DNA of 44,269 nt from an uncultured Oscillospiraceae bacterium (GCA_910587345.1 CAJUKH010000048.1:1-44269); one strand, 5' to 3'; positions 1-7,466 are shown, numbered from the stretch's first letter. The notes: a model not told the origin generated them from the letters alone. A program made the numbers and translations.

Positions 1-21
1 ACCGGGCAACTGGTTGAAATA

Positions 22-136
<115 letters not shown>

Positions 137-143
137 ACAAACG

Positions 144-167
144 GGGTCTGGTCTTCAGACCAGACCC
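144..167 (+). other. Stem-loop between 5S and tRNA-Asn
   Basis: GGGTCTG and CAGACCC flank a short inner repeat (GTC/GAC), forming a tight hairpin just after the 5S 3' end. No T-run follows, and tRNA-Asn starts eight bases later, so this is more likely an RNA-processing stem than a terminator. Confidence 0.5.
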
Positions 168-174
168 TCAATAT

Positions 175-250
175 TCCTCAATAGCTCAGTCGGTAGAGCA
201 TGCGACTGTTAATCGCAGGGTCGTTGGTTCGAGTCCAACTTGGGGAGCCA
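175..250 (+). tRNA. tRNA-Asn (GTT)
   Basis: A 76-nt cloverleaf. The acceptor TCCTCAA (175-181) pairs with TTGGGGA (240-246), followed by discriminator G and an encoded CCA. The anticodon stem is TGCGA/TCGCA with loop CTGTTAA, giving anticodon GTT, which reads Asn codons. The T loop is GGTTCGAGTCC. First tRNA of the cluster behind the rRNA operon. Confidence 0.95.
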
Positions 251-252
251 GA

Positions 253-303
253 AGAAATTGCGGCTTGCCGCCGCCATACTGCGACGGCAGGCCGCATTTC
301 TTA
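253..303 (+). terminator. Long hairpin after tRNA-Asn
   Basis: An imperfect inverted repeat (AGAAATTGCGGCTTGCCG against CGGCAGGCCGCATTTCTT) is followed by ATTTTGT. It could be a partial rho-independent terminator or a processing stem, since further tRNAs in the same orientation follow within 25 bases. Confidence 0.55.
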
Positions 304-324
304 TTTTGTATGCGGTGGTGAGAC

Positions 325-401
325 GGGCCTTTAGCTCAGTTGGTTAGAGCAGCCGGCTCATAACCGGTCGGTCCTGGGTTCGAGTCCCCGAAGGCCCACC
401 A
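325..401 (+). tRNA. tRNA with CAT anticodon, probably tRNA-Ile2 (elongator Met possible)
   Basis: A 77-nt cloverleaf. The acceptor GGGCCTT (325-331) pairs with AAGGCCC, with discriminator A and an encoded CCA. The anticodon loop is CTCATAA, so the unmodified anticodon is CAT. The 5' end is not the fMet type. The acceptor has C4-G69 and C5-G68 pairs, which the lysidine synthetase TilS uses to pick tRNA-Ile2 from tRNA-Met, and the body resembles Firmicutes Ile2 sequences as I remember them. If so, C34 becomes lysidine and it reads ATA (Ile). Automatic tools would probably call this Met. Confidence 0.9.
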
Positions 402-404
402 TAT

Positions 405-480
405 AGGGGTATAGCTCAGTTGGTAGAGCAGCGGTCTCCAAAACCGCGTGCCGAGGGTTCGAGTCCTTCTGCCCCTGCCA
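405..480 (+). tRNA. tRNA-Trp (CCA)
   Basis: A 76-nt cloverleaf starting three bases after the previous tRNA. The acceptor AGGGGTA pairs with TGCCCCT, with discriminator G and an encoded CCA. The anticodon stem is GCGGT/ACCGC around loop CTCCAAA, giving anticodon CCA for Trp. Confidence 0.95.
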
Positions 481-521
481 CGGGTACAAGCGGATCATCC
501 GCATGACCATATAGAGAAGAT

Positions 522-598
<77 letters not shown>

Positions 599-625
599 TC
601 TGTTGGGTGCAGCAGCGCCTGACAT

Positions 626-701
<76 letters not shown>

Positions 702-702
702 G

Positions 703-741
703 AAAAACCCCTTGAGCCGCAAGGCTTGAGGGGCCTTTTTC
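703..741 (+). terminator. Rho-independent terminator after tRNA-Thr
   Basis: An 11-bp perfect stem (CCCCTTGAGCC, GCAA loop, GGCTTGAGGGG) at 708-733 is flanked by AAAAA on the left and TTTTT on the right. It ends the tRNA transcript and can also act from the other strand. Because it lies inside the element boundary, the element supplies its own terminator to the host tRNA operon. Confidence 0.85.
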
Positions 742-783
742 TGCTTTGACGAAGTGAGTAAGCTGGTTGCGATATCGAAAAAA

Positions 784-800
784 CCGCCAAAAAACCGCCA
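784..800 (+). repeat. Arm-type integrase binding repeat, left end
   Basis: A 17-base unit, CCGCCAAAAAACCGCCA, holding two CCGCCA half-sites 11 bp apart (one helical turn). The same 17 bases occur in the same orientation near the other end at 17726-17742. Paired direct repeats just inside both ends are typical arm-type sites for tyrosine integrases; the binding itself is inferred. Confidence 0.65.
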
Positions 801-804
801 CGGG

Positions 805-852
805 GAATAAAATGAGGCCGAAAAGGGTTGCTTTTCCTTTCCGGCCTCATTC
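805..852 (-). terminator. Terminator of the integrase gene
   Basis: On the minus strand the repeat GAATGAGGCCGGAAAGG / CCCTTTTCGGCCTCATTT forms a long stem directly after the integrase stop codon and is followed by the T-rich TTTTATT. Confidence 0.75.
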
Positions 853-854
853 TA

Positions 855-2066
855 TTATTTTGGCGCACATACTTCTGTCCCATCATCTTTCAGCACATCT
901 CGGAACACCTGGCTTGCCCGCCGCATACTCTCTTGGCTGGCATGGGTATAAAGTCGTAAGGTAGTGCTTTTATCTGCATGTCCCAGCTTTTCACTGATAC
1001 TGGCGATGTCGGCGCCATTTGTTATCGCAATCGAGGCAAACGAATGGCGGAGCTTGTGCGGGTGAAGATGGTTGATCCCATACTTGGCCGCAAACTTACT
1101 CATATATCGTCCGGGGGTTTGTGGATGCATGGGCTTCTTGGGATCTCCGGCGTGGCCTCCTTGGGTAAAGACCCAAATGGAGGGGCAAATATTCTTTTGC
1201 TCTGCTTTAAGGGTCTTAAGCATTGCCATGATCTCGGGGTCGACGTCAACAGTTCGAAGCTGCCTGCTTTTGGGAGTATCTAAGTAGGTGCCGGCTTGGG
1301 CGTTATAGCATAGATTCCCGGCCACAGAAATTGTATTCTGGTCGAAATCCACATCTTTCCAACGAAGGGCGCAGAGTTCGCCCCGGCGTAGTCCTGTGTC
1401 GATGATAAGGCGGAGATAAACTTGCCATTTTAGCGGCTCGCCAGCCAAACAGCTCAGGATCTTACGCATCTCATCGACCGTAAATGATTCGGGTTCTGTT
1501 TGTTTGATCTCATCTTTCCTGGGCTTTGGGCGCTCTACTTTTTCCATGGGATTTTGAGAAATGACATCGCTTATATAGGCCATCTTAAAAATCCCCTTTA
1601 GCACCGTATAGACCTTAACACAGGTGGCTTGAGCTTTCCTCTTCTTTTGCATAGACAGCAGAAGAGCTGAAATGTCACGCTGGGTTACATCGGAAATTTT
1701 CATTTTCCCCAGAGCCGGATAAATCCAGTTGTCCAGGGCTCCCTGATAAGAATATCGGGAATTTTCCGACATCGTGATTGTCTTGGCCGGCATAAAGACG
1801 GATTCACCGTATTCTTTGAGCGTTGGGATGAGGGCCAGTTTTTGCCGTTGCTCCTTTTTCTCGGCTCGACTGATAATTTCACCAGCCATTACTTGCCGTT
1901 CAAATTCCGCTAATTGCTTTAAGCGTTCCCGCTCAATGGCCTTTTCGCTCCAATTTTCAGGGGGATACCAACGCTTTGTCAGACGGGGCAGTTCCCCACC
2001 CCGTCTGACTTGGAACTCATAGAAACGGCGGCCATTCCGATCATAGCGTGTGATACAACCGGCCAT
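855..2066 (-). CDS. int: Tyrosine recombinase / site-specific integrase
   Basis: A 403-residue integrase that should recombine the tRNA-Thr attachment sites at 657-701 and 17884-17928. An N-terminal AP2-type arm-binding domain (about residues 1-60) and a SAM-like core-binding domain precede the C-terminal catalytic domain. Catalytic residues are visible: Arg in TGLRRGELCALRW, His and Arg in HPHKLRHSFAS, His in KLGHADKSTT, and the Tyr nucleophile in LRLYTHAS. I chose the ATG at 2066 (MAGCITRYDRNG), which overlaps the TGA of the upstream excisionase-like gene as TGATG, over an earlier start that would overlap it by 46 bases. Translational coupling to that gene is therefore likely. Length and motifs look intact, so the element may still be mobile. 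Confidence 0.95.
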   Translation of the reverse strand: MAGCITRYDRNGRRFYEFQVRRGGELPRLTKRWYPPENWSEKAIERERLKQLAEFERQVMAGEIISRAEKKEQRQKLALIPTLKEYGESVFMPAKTITMSENSRYSYQGALDNWIYPALGKMKISDVTQRDISALLLSMQKKRKAQATCVKVYTVLKGIFKMAYISDVISQNPMEKVERPKPRKDEIKQTEPESFTVDEMRKILSCLAGEPLKWQVYLRLIIDTGLRRGELCALRWKDVDFDQNTISVAGNLCYNAQAGTYLDTPKSRQLRTVDVDPEIMAMLKTLKAEQKNICPSIWVFTQGGHAGDPKKPMHPQTPGRYMSKFAAKYGINHLHPHKLRHSFASIAITNGADIASISEKLGHADKSTTLRLYTHASQESMRRASQVFRDVLKDDGTEVCAPK

Positions 2067-2377
2067 CAATCGTGTTCCTCCACCAGTGCCCAAAGGCGAA
2101 TGCCCTCGCAATCAGGTTCCTGTTCGGACTGGCTTTTGTTATACAAAAGCTCAAGAAGAGCCGGGACGTTGATATAGTAGGTGTTCCCACTACGAACATG
2201 CGGAACAGAGTTGTCCCGGCAACCCTTGCGGAGAAAGTAAGCCGATAATCCAGTTGAGCGGCAGGCTTCTTTGATACGCTGATACGGAGCGGAAGGGGAA
2301 GATTTTTGGACAGAGGTTCGTTGTGCTTCGTCAAGCACCTTGGGGTGCTTCTTGGTCGGCGGTGTAATAACAGTCAT
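2066..2377 (-). CDS. Excisionase-like small HTH protein
   Basis: A 103-residue basic protein directly upstream of the integrase and overlapping its start by one base. Residues about 35-80 (KEACRSTGLSAYFLRKGCR ... HVRSGNTYYINVPALLELL) read as a winged helix-turn-helix of the MerR/HTH_17 excisionase kind, where a short helix-turn-helix is followed by a sheet and the conserved Y-x-I-N-x-x-A/L pattern. Position and fold suggest a recombination directionality factor that biases the integrase toward excision. A transcriptional role is also possible. Its ribosome site (GGAGGAATCATT before ATG) is strong. Confidence 0.75.
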   Translation of the reverse strand: MTVITPPTKKHPKVLDEAQRTSVQKSSPSAPYQRIKEACRSTGLSAYFLRKGCRDNSVPHVRSGNTYYINVPALLELLYNKSQSEQEPDCEGIRLWALVEEHD

Positions 2378-2455
2378 AATGATTCCTCCTTCAGATTCAA
2401 AAGAAGGCCGGACAACATGGTGTCGAGGCCTACTTTTTTAATAATATCTGGTTAT

Positions 2456-2485
2456 GGTAGGGCAACTTACCAGAGTTGAACTACC
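2456..2485. other. Inverted repeat between relaxase and xis-like gene (oriT or terminator candidate)
   Basis: GGTAGGGCAACT and AGTTGAACTACC form 10 of 12 pairs around loop TACCAG, within the 166-bp gap 2378-2543. No T-run follows directly on the minus strand, so it is not a standard terminator. Inverted repeats beside a relaxase gene are often part of oriT; no nick site can be named from sequence alone. Confidence 0.35.
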
Positions 2486-2543
2486 AGGTACACCTTGACT
2501 GTCAATCCCTTCTGCAATTCAACGATTCCTCCGTACATGTGGG

Positions 2544-3350
2544 TTAATGGCTCGGCCCGTAGCGGTGGGCCCGGTCGTGTTCAGGTAAGCGTAATCGCTC
2601 ATTCAGCCTTTGGATACTACGATATTGGCCTCCCCGCTGGGTTCTAATGCCTTTTCTCTCCAATGCAAGTGATGCAGCGCCAATAGGAATGGTTGCTTGA
2701 CGCTTTATGCCTTGCATTGCCAAAGACTCATGAGAGACCCTGACATTCATGCCAAGCCGAGAGAAGGCAGCGTTTTGGCGATCAGCCCAATCTTTCCTCA
2801 AAGATACAAGATACTGAGGGTTGTTGGTTGCTTGGCTGGCAACTTTTGTCGGCTGAAAACCGCCCTGGTCTACCGCCCTAAATGGAACGATAAGATGGAG
2901 GTGAGGGTTTTCCCTGATCTCCTTAACCGGTAAAAGATTATCGCCACGTTCTTGCCTGTTGGGCTCATTTCGATGGAGAGCCCAGATGGTACATTGGCCT
3001 ATTCGTGTGAAGTTCTCCTTCACAAATTCACGAGCCAAGTCAAGCTGCTGATCACCCGAAAGCTCCAGGGGCAAAGAGAGGATATAGGATCGACCCATCT
3101 GAGCATCCTTGCGCTTTTCGCTGGCGTTTAGAGCGTCCAGTAAACATTGCACATCTCTGTACTCGCTTGGGGCGTCAGGGGGCAATGCGATCTCAAAATG
3201 TGGGACTGAACCATTATGAGATCTTCGGTCGTAAGTACGACCAGTATAGGCATCAACCAGCTTTTGAGCAGTGATATAGGCCACACGATCAGTGATAGAC
3301 ATACCCTTGCTCCGTTGGATGACCTTCGCCTCAAAGTGATAGTTGGCCAC
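2544..3350 (-). CDS. MobA/MobL-family relaxase (MOBQ type)
   Basis: A 268-residue nicking enzyme that should cut oriT and carry the transferred strand. The N-terminus has the family pattern: a Tyr-His pair (ANYHFEAKVIQRSKGMS), then a VAYITAQKL helix and YDRRS. The metal-binding histidine motif is NPHLHLIVPFRAV (about residues 150-162). Only the relaxase domain is present; many MobA/MobL proteins are longer and add a primase or helicase part. The start is GTG with an upstream GGAGG (spacing 9). It sits downstream of the coupling protein and the small 3392-3676 gene, and a 25-bp repeat lies just upstream. No other conjugation channel genes are seen, which marks the element as mobilizable rather than self-transmissible. 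Confidence 0.88.
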   Translation of the reverse strand: MANYHFEAKVIQRSKGMSITDRVAYITAQKLVDAYTGRTYDRRSHNGSVPHFEIALPPDAPSEYRDVQCLLDALNASEKRKDAQMGRSYILSLPLELSGDQQLDLAREFVKENFTRIGQCTIWALHRNEPNRQERGDNLLPVKEIRENPHLHLIVPFRAVDQGGFQPTKVASQATNNPQYLVSLRKDWADRQNAAFSRLGMNVRVSHESLAMQGIKRQATIPIGAASLALERKGIRTQRGGQYRSIQRLNERLRLPEHDRAHRYGPSH

Positions 3351-3367
3351 TTTCGTTTTCCTCCATA

Positions 3368-3392
3368 AACATATAACTGCACATGATAAAGC
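3368..3392 (+). repeat. 25-bp direct repeat, copy 1
   Basis: Twenty-four of 25 bases match 6690-6714 in the same orientation (shared core AACATATAACTGCACATG then TAAAGC; the one difference is A versus G). This copy touches the stop codon of the 3392-3676 gene and lies 18 bp upstream of the relaxase start. Either a regulatory site used twice or the scar of a rearrangement. Confidence 0.8.
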
Positions 3393-3676
3393 TATTGTAC
3401 CTCTTTCAAGATGGTCTGTACCAGTTCATCGTGTGACTTGAGATAGGATAGGACGGCATCAAGCTGTCGTAGCTCAATGCCGCCCTCCTGCAATTTGGGA
3501 GCCTGCAAATGCGGAAAGGTGGTACATACTTTTCCACCGACAAGAAGGTAACATCGATGAGTTGCCTTTTTATCCCTTTCCTGGGCCTTTCTACGCTTCT
3601 CTTCGGCCAAATGGCGCTGCTGCTCTGCTCGAAGGAGACTACGATTGAGTTCAGCCTGAAGTTGCTGAGCTGTCAT
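3392..3676 (-). CDS. Small charged protein, mobilization accessory (DUF3847-like)
   Basis: A 94-residue protein. The first half is a long charged helix rich in Gln, Glu, Arg and Lys (QLQAELNRSLLRAEQQRHLA), likely coiled coil. It is followed by RDKKATHRCYLLVGGKV, which resembles the conserved R-x-R-x-H-R-L-I/V-x-x-G-G stretch of small proteins (DUF3847-like) found beside relaxases in clostridial elements. The ATG at 3676 overlaps the TGA of the coupling-protein gene (ATGA), so I prefer it to an earlier start 57 bases upstream. Its place between VirD4 and the relaxase suggests a relaxosome partner. The family assignment is from memory of the pattern and is moderate. Confidence 0.7.
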   Translation of the reverse strand: MTAQQLQAELNRSLLRAEQQRHLAEEKRRKAQERDKKATHRCYLLVGGKVCTTFPHLQAPKLQEGGIELRQLDAVLSYLKSHDELVQTILKEVQ

Positions 3677-5184
3677 AGCGAACTTTCCTTTTTGAAGCGC
3701 ATGGGAATGTATCTCTTGTATGAGAACAGGCAATTCCCAGGATAAACAGCGTGCTTTTTCACCCGATAAGTCCCCTGAGGGGCAATCAAGACCATGTTGT
3801 TGGCCAGATTATAGAAAGCGTGCGGATAGATTACTGGACGCCTCTCATCGGAGTAGCTGTGCCCGACTCCTATGGAATGGGTAGGCAGATCCACATGGAG
3901 GCTTGCGCTCTCATTGTGGATTACCGTGCTGCCAACAAGCTCTGATAAATAGCGTTGGCTTTCCACATCAGTAGTGCCGAGAACCGCTTTATAAGTGCAG
4001 TTCTCGATAATGACCCGAGCAGTAGCGGTTCCATAGATTTCATCTAAACTTGCGAGGCTCTGCAAGAGTAAGACCATAGTCACACCCCGGCTCCGAAGGG
4101 TCGTTAGACCCTCCTTTAAGGCTGGAATCCGCCCAAGTCGTGGAAATTCATCCAGCATAAGCAAAACCCCAGAAAGCTCAGAGCGGTGATCATAAGAACG
4201 CATGGGTCGTCGCTCCAAAGTCTCAATCAATTGATTGATTATGGCACAGAGCAGTGGCCTTTCTGCCGTTAACTTGTCTTCGGGGAAGACCAAGATAACA
4301 TCAAAGGGCTCCTGCTCTGTATTGAGTTGACTCCAGGTCAAAGGCTCCTTCCCTTTACCTGGGCTACATGCATTGCAGATAGCCACAGATGTAGAGAAAG
4401 GGGCAAGATTACTGGTTAGCTCCATACCGATTCCAGCTATGGCCTTTTCATCCATTTCAGCGAACTTGGAAAGAAAAATCCGAGCGAAAGCATCTGCCTT
4501 ATTATCCATGACCTGGTTTATCATCTCTTCGACAGACTCTACGTTTATCTTCCGCAGGGTCTCCACAAATGGAACCCCTTGGTCATAGTAGTAGATAATG
4601 GCGCCAGCAGCATAAGCAGCAGCGGCCTCATACCATATTTTGTCATGGGCAAGAGATGGTGATGGGATAAGCATTTTTGCCAACTGATAGGCGTGGTCGG
4701 CCAAGTGCTCCGGATCATCCTTCATTGGCGAAAAAGGGTCATACCAACAGTTGCTTTGCGCTGGATCATACGGATTGAGGACAAAACACTTTTTGCCGCT
4801 TTCGCCGTTTACCTGGTGCCAATGCTCCGCTAAGTCTCCTTTGACATCAAGGTAAATCCCGAACCCGGCAGCGGTCTCCATAGTGGGATACACAATGCTG
4901 GTAGTCTTCCCGCTTCCAGATGAACCGGCAACGAGTACATGGCCATCTGTGTGGAGAGGTTTTCCTACATACTGCTCAGGATATCCCGGTACGGTGCCAA
5001 AAAAGACTCCTGGGGTTTCTGCTGAAAGGCAGAGTTCTTCCGGAAGCTTGTCCGAAAGAAGGTTGTCTTCTTCCACGGAGGGAGCGGCTTTATGATGTTT
5101 CTGGTAGTAGTAGCAAGCACCTGCAAAAGCCGACACACCTAACAGGGTCGCCCAGGCAACCCTTGTTTTTCTGTTCGTATTCAT
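3673..5184 (-). CDS. VirD4/TraG-family type IV coupling protein
   Basis: A 503-residue membrane ATPase that should link the relaxosome to a conjugation channel. One N-terminal membrane segment is seen (about residues 9-26), a short form compared with full-length TraG. Walker A is VLVAGSSGSGKTTS (about residues 83-96) and Walker B is GVLLMLDEFPRLGR. Between them lie the VirD4-typical LDVKGDLAEHW and LNPYDP stretches. TraG-like features near the end are RGVTMVLLLQSLASLDEIYG and the NCTYKAVLGTTD sensor. It is coupled to the downstream small gene by an ATGA overlap. No VirB4, VirB6 or peptidoglycan hydrolase genes are present, so the protein probably docks to a channel supplied by another element. 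Confidence 0.93.
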   Translation of the reverse strand: MNTNRKTRVAWATLLGVSAFAGACYYYQKHHKAAPSVEEDNLLSDKLPEELCLSAETPGVFFGTVPGYPEQYVGKPLHTDGHVLVAGSSGSGKTTSIVYPTMETAAGFGIYLDVKGDLAEHWHQVNGESGKKCFVLNPYDPAQSNCWYDPFSPMKDDPEHLADHAYQLAKMLIPSPSLAHDKIWYEAAAAYAAGAIIYYYDQGVPFVETLRKINVESVEEMINQVMDNKADAFARIFLSKFAEMDEKAIAGIGMELTSNLAPFSTSVAICNACSPGKGKEPLTWSQLNTEQEPFDVILVFPEDKLTAERPLLCAIINQLIETLERRPMRSYDHRSELSGVLLMLDEFPRLGRIPALKEGLTTLRSRGVTMVLLLQSLASLDEIYGTATARVIIENCTYKAVLGTTDVESQRYLSELVGSTVIHNESASLHVDLPTHSIGVGHSYSDERRPVIYPHAFYNLANNMVLIAPQGTYRVKKHAVYPGNCLFSYKRYIPMRFKKESSL

Positions 5185-5457
5185 TTGGCATCCTCCTTTT
5201 ATTTACCCCGCCTTGTGTAAGGTGTGGTATAAGATGGAAGGAGAAATGCTGAATTGACAGAAAGGATTGACTGCGGATAGCAACAAACTAATGCTTAGTC
5301 AAAAGCTTGCTGACAAAGCAAAATTTGCTACCATCCACCAATTTTGAATTGTCAAGGTACAGGCCGAGGAAATATAAGGTATTCCTCTTGTTATAGAATA
5401 CCAAAGTGAGCGTATGAAATTGCGACTACGTATTCCAGAATGAATCGCAAATATGAA

Positions 5458-5503
5458 AGCCGCTTTAGATTTGTACTATGCCAAGTACAAATCTAAAGCG
5501 GCT
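5458..5503 (-). terminator. Perfect 20-bp stem, terminator of the orphan gene
   Basis: A 20-bp perfect inverted repeat (AGCCGCTTTAGATTTGTACT and its complement) surrounds a 6-base loop. It lies 16 bp past the stop of the 5519-6595 gene on the minus strand, after TTTTTATAG. It isolates that gene from the coupling-protein gene and could work both ways. The rest of the 334-bp gap (5185-5457) shows no gene; it should hold the promoter of the mobilization genes, but I cannot fix a clear -35/-10 pair. Confidence 0.8.
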
Positions 5504-5518
5504 ATAAAAATTCATGTG

Positions 5519-6595
5519 CTATTCTTGCTCGAAGCTATAATCATTTTTGGCCTTTTTAGCCATGAAAGTTAGAGTCGAAATTGCCTGTTGGCGAAAGGCG
5601 TTTAGAAAACGTTGGTATTGTGCCTCTATAACGGTCACAAAATAACTTGTATAGCTGCTTAATTCATCGGGGGTCATATTCGCTTCCTTGGCAGAAGCCT
5701 CCAAACACTCACGAATAAATGGGCTTATATCCGGAGAGGGCAAAATCCCAGACAAACGAGAACTGAGGTCTTTCAGCGATTGCTGGATTTTACCTTCTTC
5801 AATTACCCCATCTAAACTTGCCAATGCATTTATATACAAATTAAGTAGGCGCAACTTGTCCGAGTAGGGTATGAGAGAGAAGTCATAATCAACGGGTTCG
5901 CAATTTAATACTTCAGACCTAAATCGGGTCAAAAGAAATTCAAAAAAATCTGCGATGTTAGCAGTAAAAAGGTACTTTTTTAACTTATGGTTTCTGTCAT
6001 GGCTTAGAAACAAATCGGAAGGGATGCAGAGCAGGCTCAGAAGGTTGTTAAGATGTCTGCGAAGCTTGTCTCCTTGGTTACGCAACTGATCAGGGCCAAG
6101 TGTATGCCCTATTTCGGGATATATTCTTTCAATGCGTCCTTTAATAAAAGAATTAAAACTTTTATAGATAATAGCTCGTTTATCAAGCGCCTGTATTTGT
6201 GAAAGATCAAAAGGGGTAGCGAGTTTTAGTTTCTCTTTGCCAAGAACTGTATGTACTAATATTCTTTTACCCTTAATATCGCCGTTGTAGCTGAAGGATA
6301 TTAGTAGTTTTTCATCTTCTCCCGAAATGACCCCATAGAGCTGCCATTTTTTTGCAATGCGCCTAATATAATCACCTTGACCATAAAACCGTTCGATAAG
6401 ATTATTGGTAGAATTAATATCGTCCTCAAATATCCTCTGGAGTTTTGCCATATTTGGATTCTGATTTTTTGTGGGAGCGTCATTACTTGGAGGTTGACAA
6501 GGAGTACTTGCCGATAAAGTGTAGACCGCTCCACTAATGACATCTCGAATAACATTTTGAAATATCACGGAATCTTTCTTGCTTGGCCCTTCCAT
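5519..6595 (-). CDS. Orphan 358-residue cytosolic protein of unknown function
   Basis: I do not recognise a family. The predicted protein is soluble and mostly helical, with a low-complexity Pro/Ser/Asn stretch near residues 30-48 and many Leu, Ile and Lys. Sections such as KGRIERIYPEIG, LRRHLNNLLSLLCIPSDL and YFVTVIEAQYQRFLNAFRQQ have no obvious catalytic signature. The ATG at 6595 has GGAGGG seven bases upstream; an earlier in-frame ATG at 6622 lacks a ribosome site. The gene is more AT-rich than its neighbours and is closed by its own perfect terminator, so it looks like cargo inserted into the mobilization block. A defence role is conceivable from position only. Confidence 0.75.
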   Translation of the reverse strand: MEGPSKKDSVIFQNVIRDVISGAVYTLSASTPCQPPSNDAPTKNQNPNMAKLQRIFEDDINSTNNLIERFYGQGDYIRRIAKKWQLYGVISGEDEKLLISFSYNGDIKGKRILVHTVLGKEKLKLATPFDLSQIQALDKRAIIYKSFNSFIKGRIERIYPEIGHTLGPDQLRNQGDKLRRHLNNLLSLLCIPSDLFLSHDRNHKLKKYLFTANIADFFEFLLTRFRSEVLNCEPVDYDFSLIPYSDKLRLLNLYINALASLDGVIEEGKIQQSLKDLSSRLSGILPSPDISPFIRECLEASAKEANMTPDELSSYTSYFVTVIEAQYQRFLNAFRQQAISTLTFMAKKAKNDYSFEQE

Positions 6596-6689
6596 CCCAA
6601 TCCCTCCGTTCTTGTTAAGCATACCACCAAATGCAGATTAAGTCCAGCGGATGTAGGGACGGAAGGCGGTAAGCTTAGTGTGAAAACTC

Positions 6690-6714
6690 AACATATAACT
6701 GCACATGGTAAAGC
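6690..6714 (+). repeat. 25-bp direct repeat, copy 2
   Basis: Partner of 3368-3392 (24 of 25 identical). It lies 95-119 bp upstream of the orphan gene start and just past the stop of the small HTH gene, in the 152-bp gap between them. Together the two copies bracket the orphan gene, VirD4 and the small mobilization gene. Confidence 0.8.
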
Positions 6715-6748
6715 AACGCATCAGGCACTGAGCTTGATGCTTTGCTTT
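6710..6748 (-). terminator. Hairpin after the small HTH gene
   Basis: AAAGCAACGCATCA and TGATGCTTTGCTTT pair at 13 of 14 positions around an 11-base loop. On the minus strand it starts right at the stop codon of the HTH gene. Only a weak T-run follows, so termination is likely partial; it overlaps the edge of the 25-bp repeat. Confidence 0.5.
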
Positions 6749-6987
6749 CAACTAAGGACAAAGCGATTGCAAGTTGGGTTCCAACTCTCCAAATCTACCC
6801 TCCGGACTCTCCACAGCTTTCCGATCCGAAAAGCGGGGAGTTCCCCGGAGTTCAGAAGCCGATACAAGGTATTTTTCCCAATGGCCAGCTCCTCCATGAC
6901 CTCCTTTGGTGTAAGGAAATCATAGGTGCGGTTTTCCTCTTGCTCATCTTCATAGATGGGGTCATAACCGTAATTAAAAGGATTCAT
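6748..6987 (-). CDS. Small HTH_17/excisionase-family DNA-binding protein
   Basis: A 79-residue protein. After an acidic N-terminal tail (YEDEQEENRTYD) comes a typical helix-turn-helix: FLTPKEVMEELAIGKNTLYR, then LLNSGELPAFRIGKLWRVRR and VDLESW. This is the excisionase/MerR-like fold common in mobile elements. The ATG at 6987 follows GGAGG with spacing 7; an earlier in-frame start at 7098 has no ribosome site. It heads the minus-strand mobilization block and may regulate it, or act as a second directionality factor alongside the 2066-2377 protein. Confidence 0.82.
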   Translation of the reverse strand: MNPFNYGYDPIYEDEQEENRTYDFLTPKEVMEELAIGKNTLYRLLNSGELPAFRIGKLWRVRRVDLESWNPTCNRFVLS

Positions 6988-7074
6988 AGCAACTCCTCCA
7001 GTCAAAATAGTGGTTTCCCCTATAAGGTTGTTTGGCGTTATTTCTTCCCGCTGAAAAAGTGTATTATTAAAACG

Positions 7075-7129
7075 AAACAGGTAAGCCCCGTCATTCAAGG
7101 CGATTACGGAGCTTGCCTGTTTTGCTGTT
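7075..7129 (+). terminator. Hairpin in the divergent region (terminator or attenuator)
   Basis: AAACAGGTAAGCCCCGT (7075-7091) pairs at 15 of 17 positions with ACGGAGCTTGCCTGTTT (7106-7122) and is followed by TGCTGTTTTA. It lies between the leftward HTH gene and the rightward small genes, upstream of both starts, so it may attenuate rightward transcription. The 7130-7204 stretch shows only the GGAG ribosome site of the next small gene. Confidence 0.55.
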
Positions 7130-7204
7130 TTATCGGGAAATTTTCAATTTCATCCTGAGAAGGCAGCGAGAACCATCAAAAATACACATTTGAAAGGAGA
7201 AAAC

Positions 7205-7291
7205 ATGATGCTGAAAACGATCCTAAACGCTATCCGTATGGTTCTTTATACCCTGGTGGGGTATGTCTGCGGATGCACAGTGCTGCCTTGA
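7205..7291 (+). CDS. 28-residue hydrophobic peptide
   Basis: A very short reading frame, MMLKTILNAIRMVLYTLVGY followed by eight more residues, preceded by AAAGGAG at good spacing. It would form a single membrane helix with a positive N-terminal end and a Cys-x-Cys near the C-terminus. Two more small genes follow on the same strand within 200 bp, each with its own ribosome site. The function is unknown; the call rests on the ribosome site and the membrane-like composition. Confidence 0.45.
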   Translation: MMLKTILNAIRMVLYTLVGYVCGCTVLP

Positions 7292-7304
7292 GAGGGGGGA
7301 AAAC

Positions 7305-7463
7305 ATGATGAGCAACAGGAAAAGAACGGTGCTTGGGGTACTCCTGGCCGCTGCTGCCGCTATTATCTGCGGTGCCATTGACGAGCTGCTGAAGGAGAGC
7401 GCCCATGAGGACTATCCCCAGGTGGAGGGCCAGTCTCCGCTGAATTTTGGAGAGGAGGAGTAA
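7305..7463 (+). CDS. Small single-span membrane protein
   Basis: A 52-residue protein with a short basic start (MMSNRKR), one membrane helix (TVLGVLLAAAAAIICGAI, about residues 8-25) and an acidic tail ending in GEEE. The ATG at 7305 follows GGGGGG; an upstream in-frame start at 7263 has no ribosome site. The next gene starts three bases after its stop. No family recognised; small membrane proteins of this type are frequent in clostridial integrative elements. Confidence 0.6.
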   Translation: MMSNRKRTVLGVLLAAAAAIICGAIDELLKESAHEDYPQVEGQSPLNFGEEE

Positions 7464-7466
7464 GAT

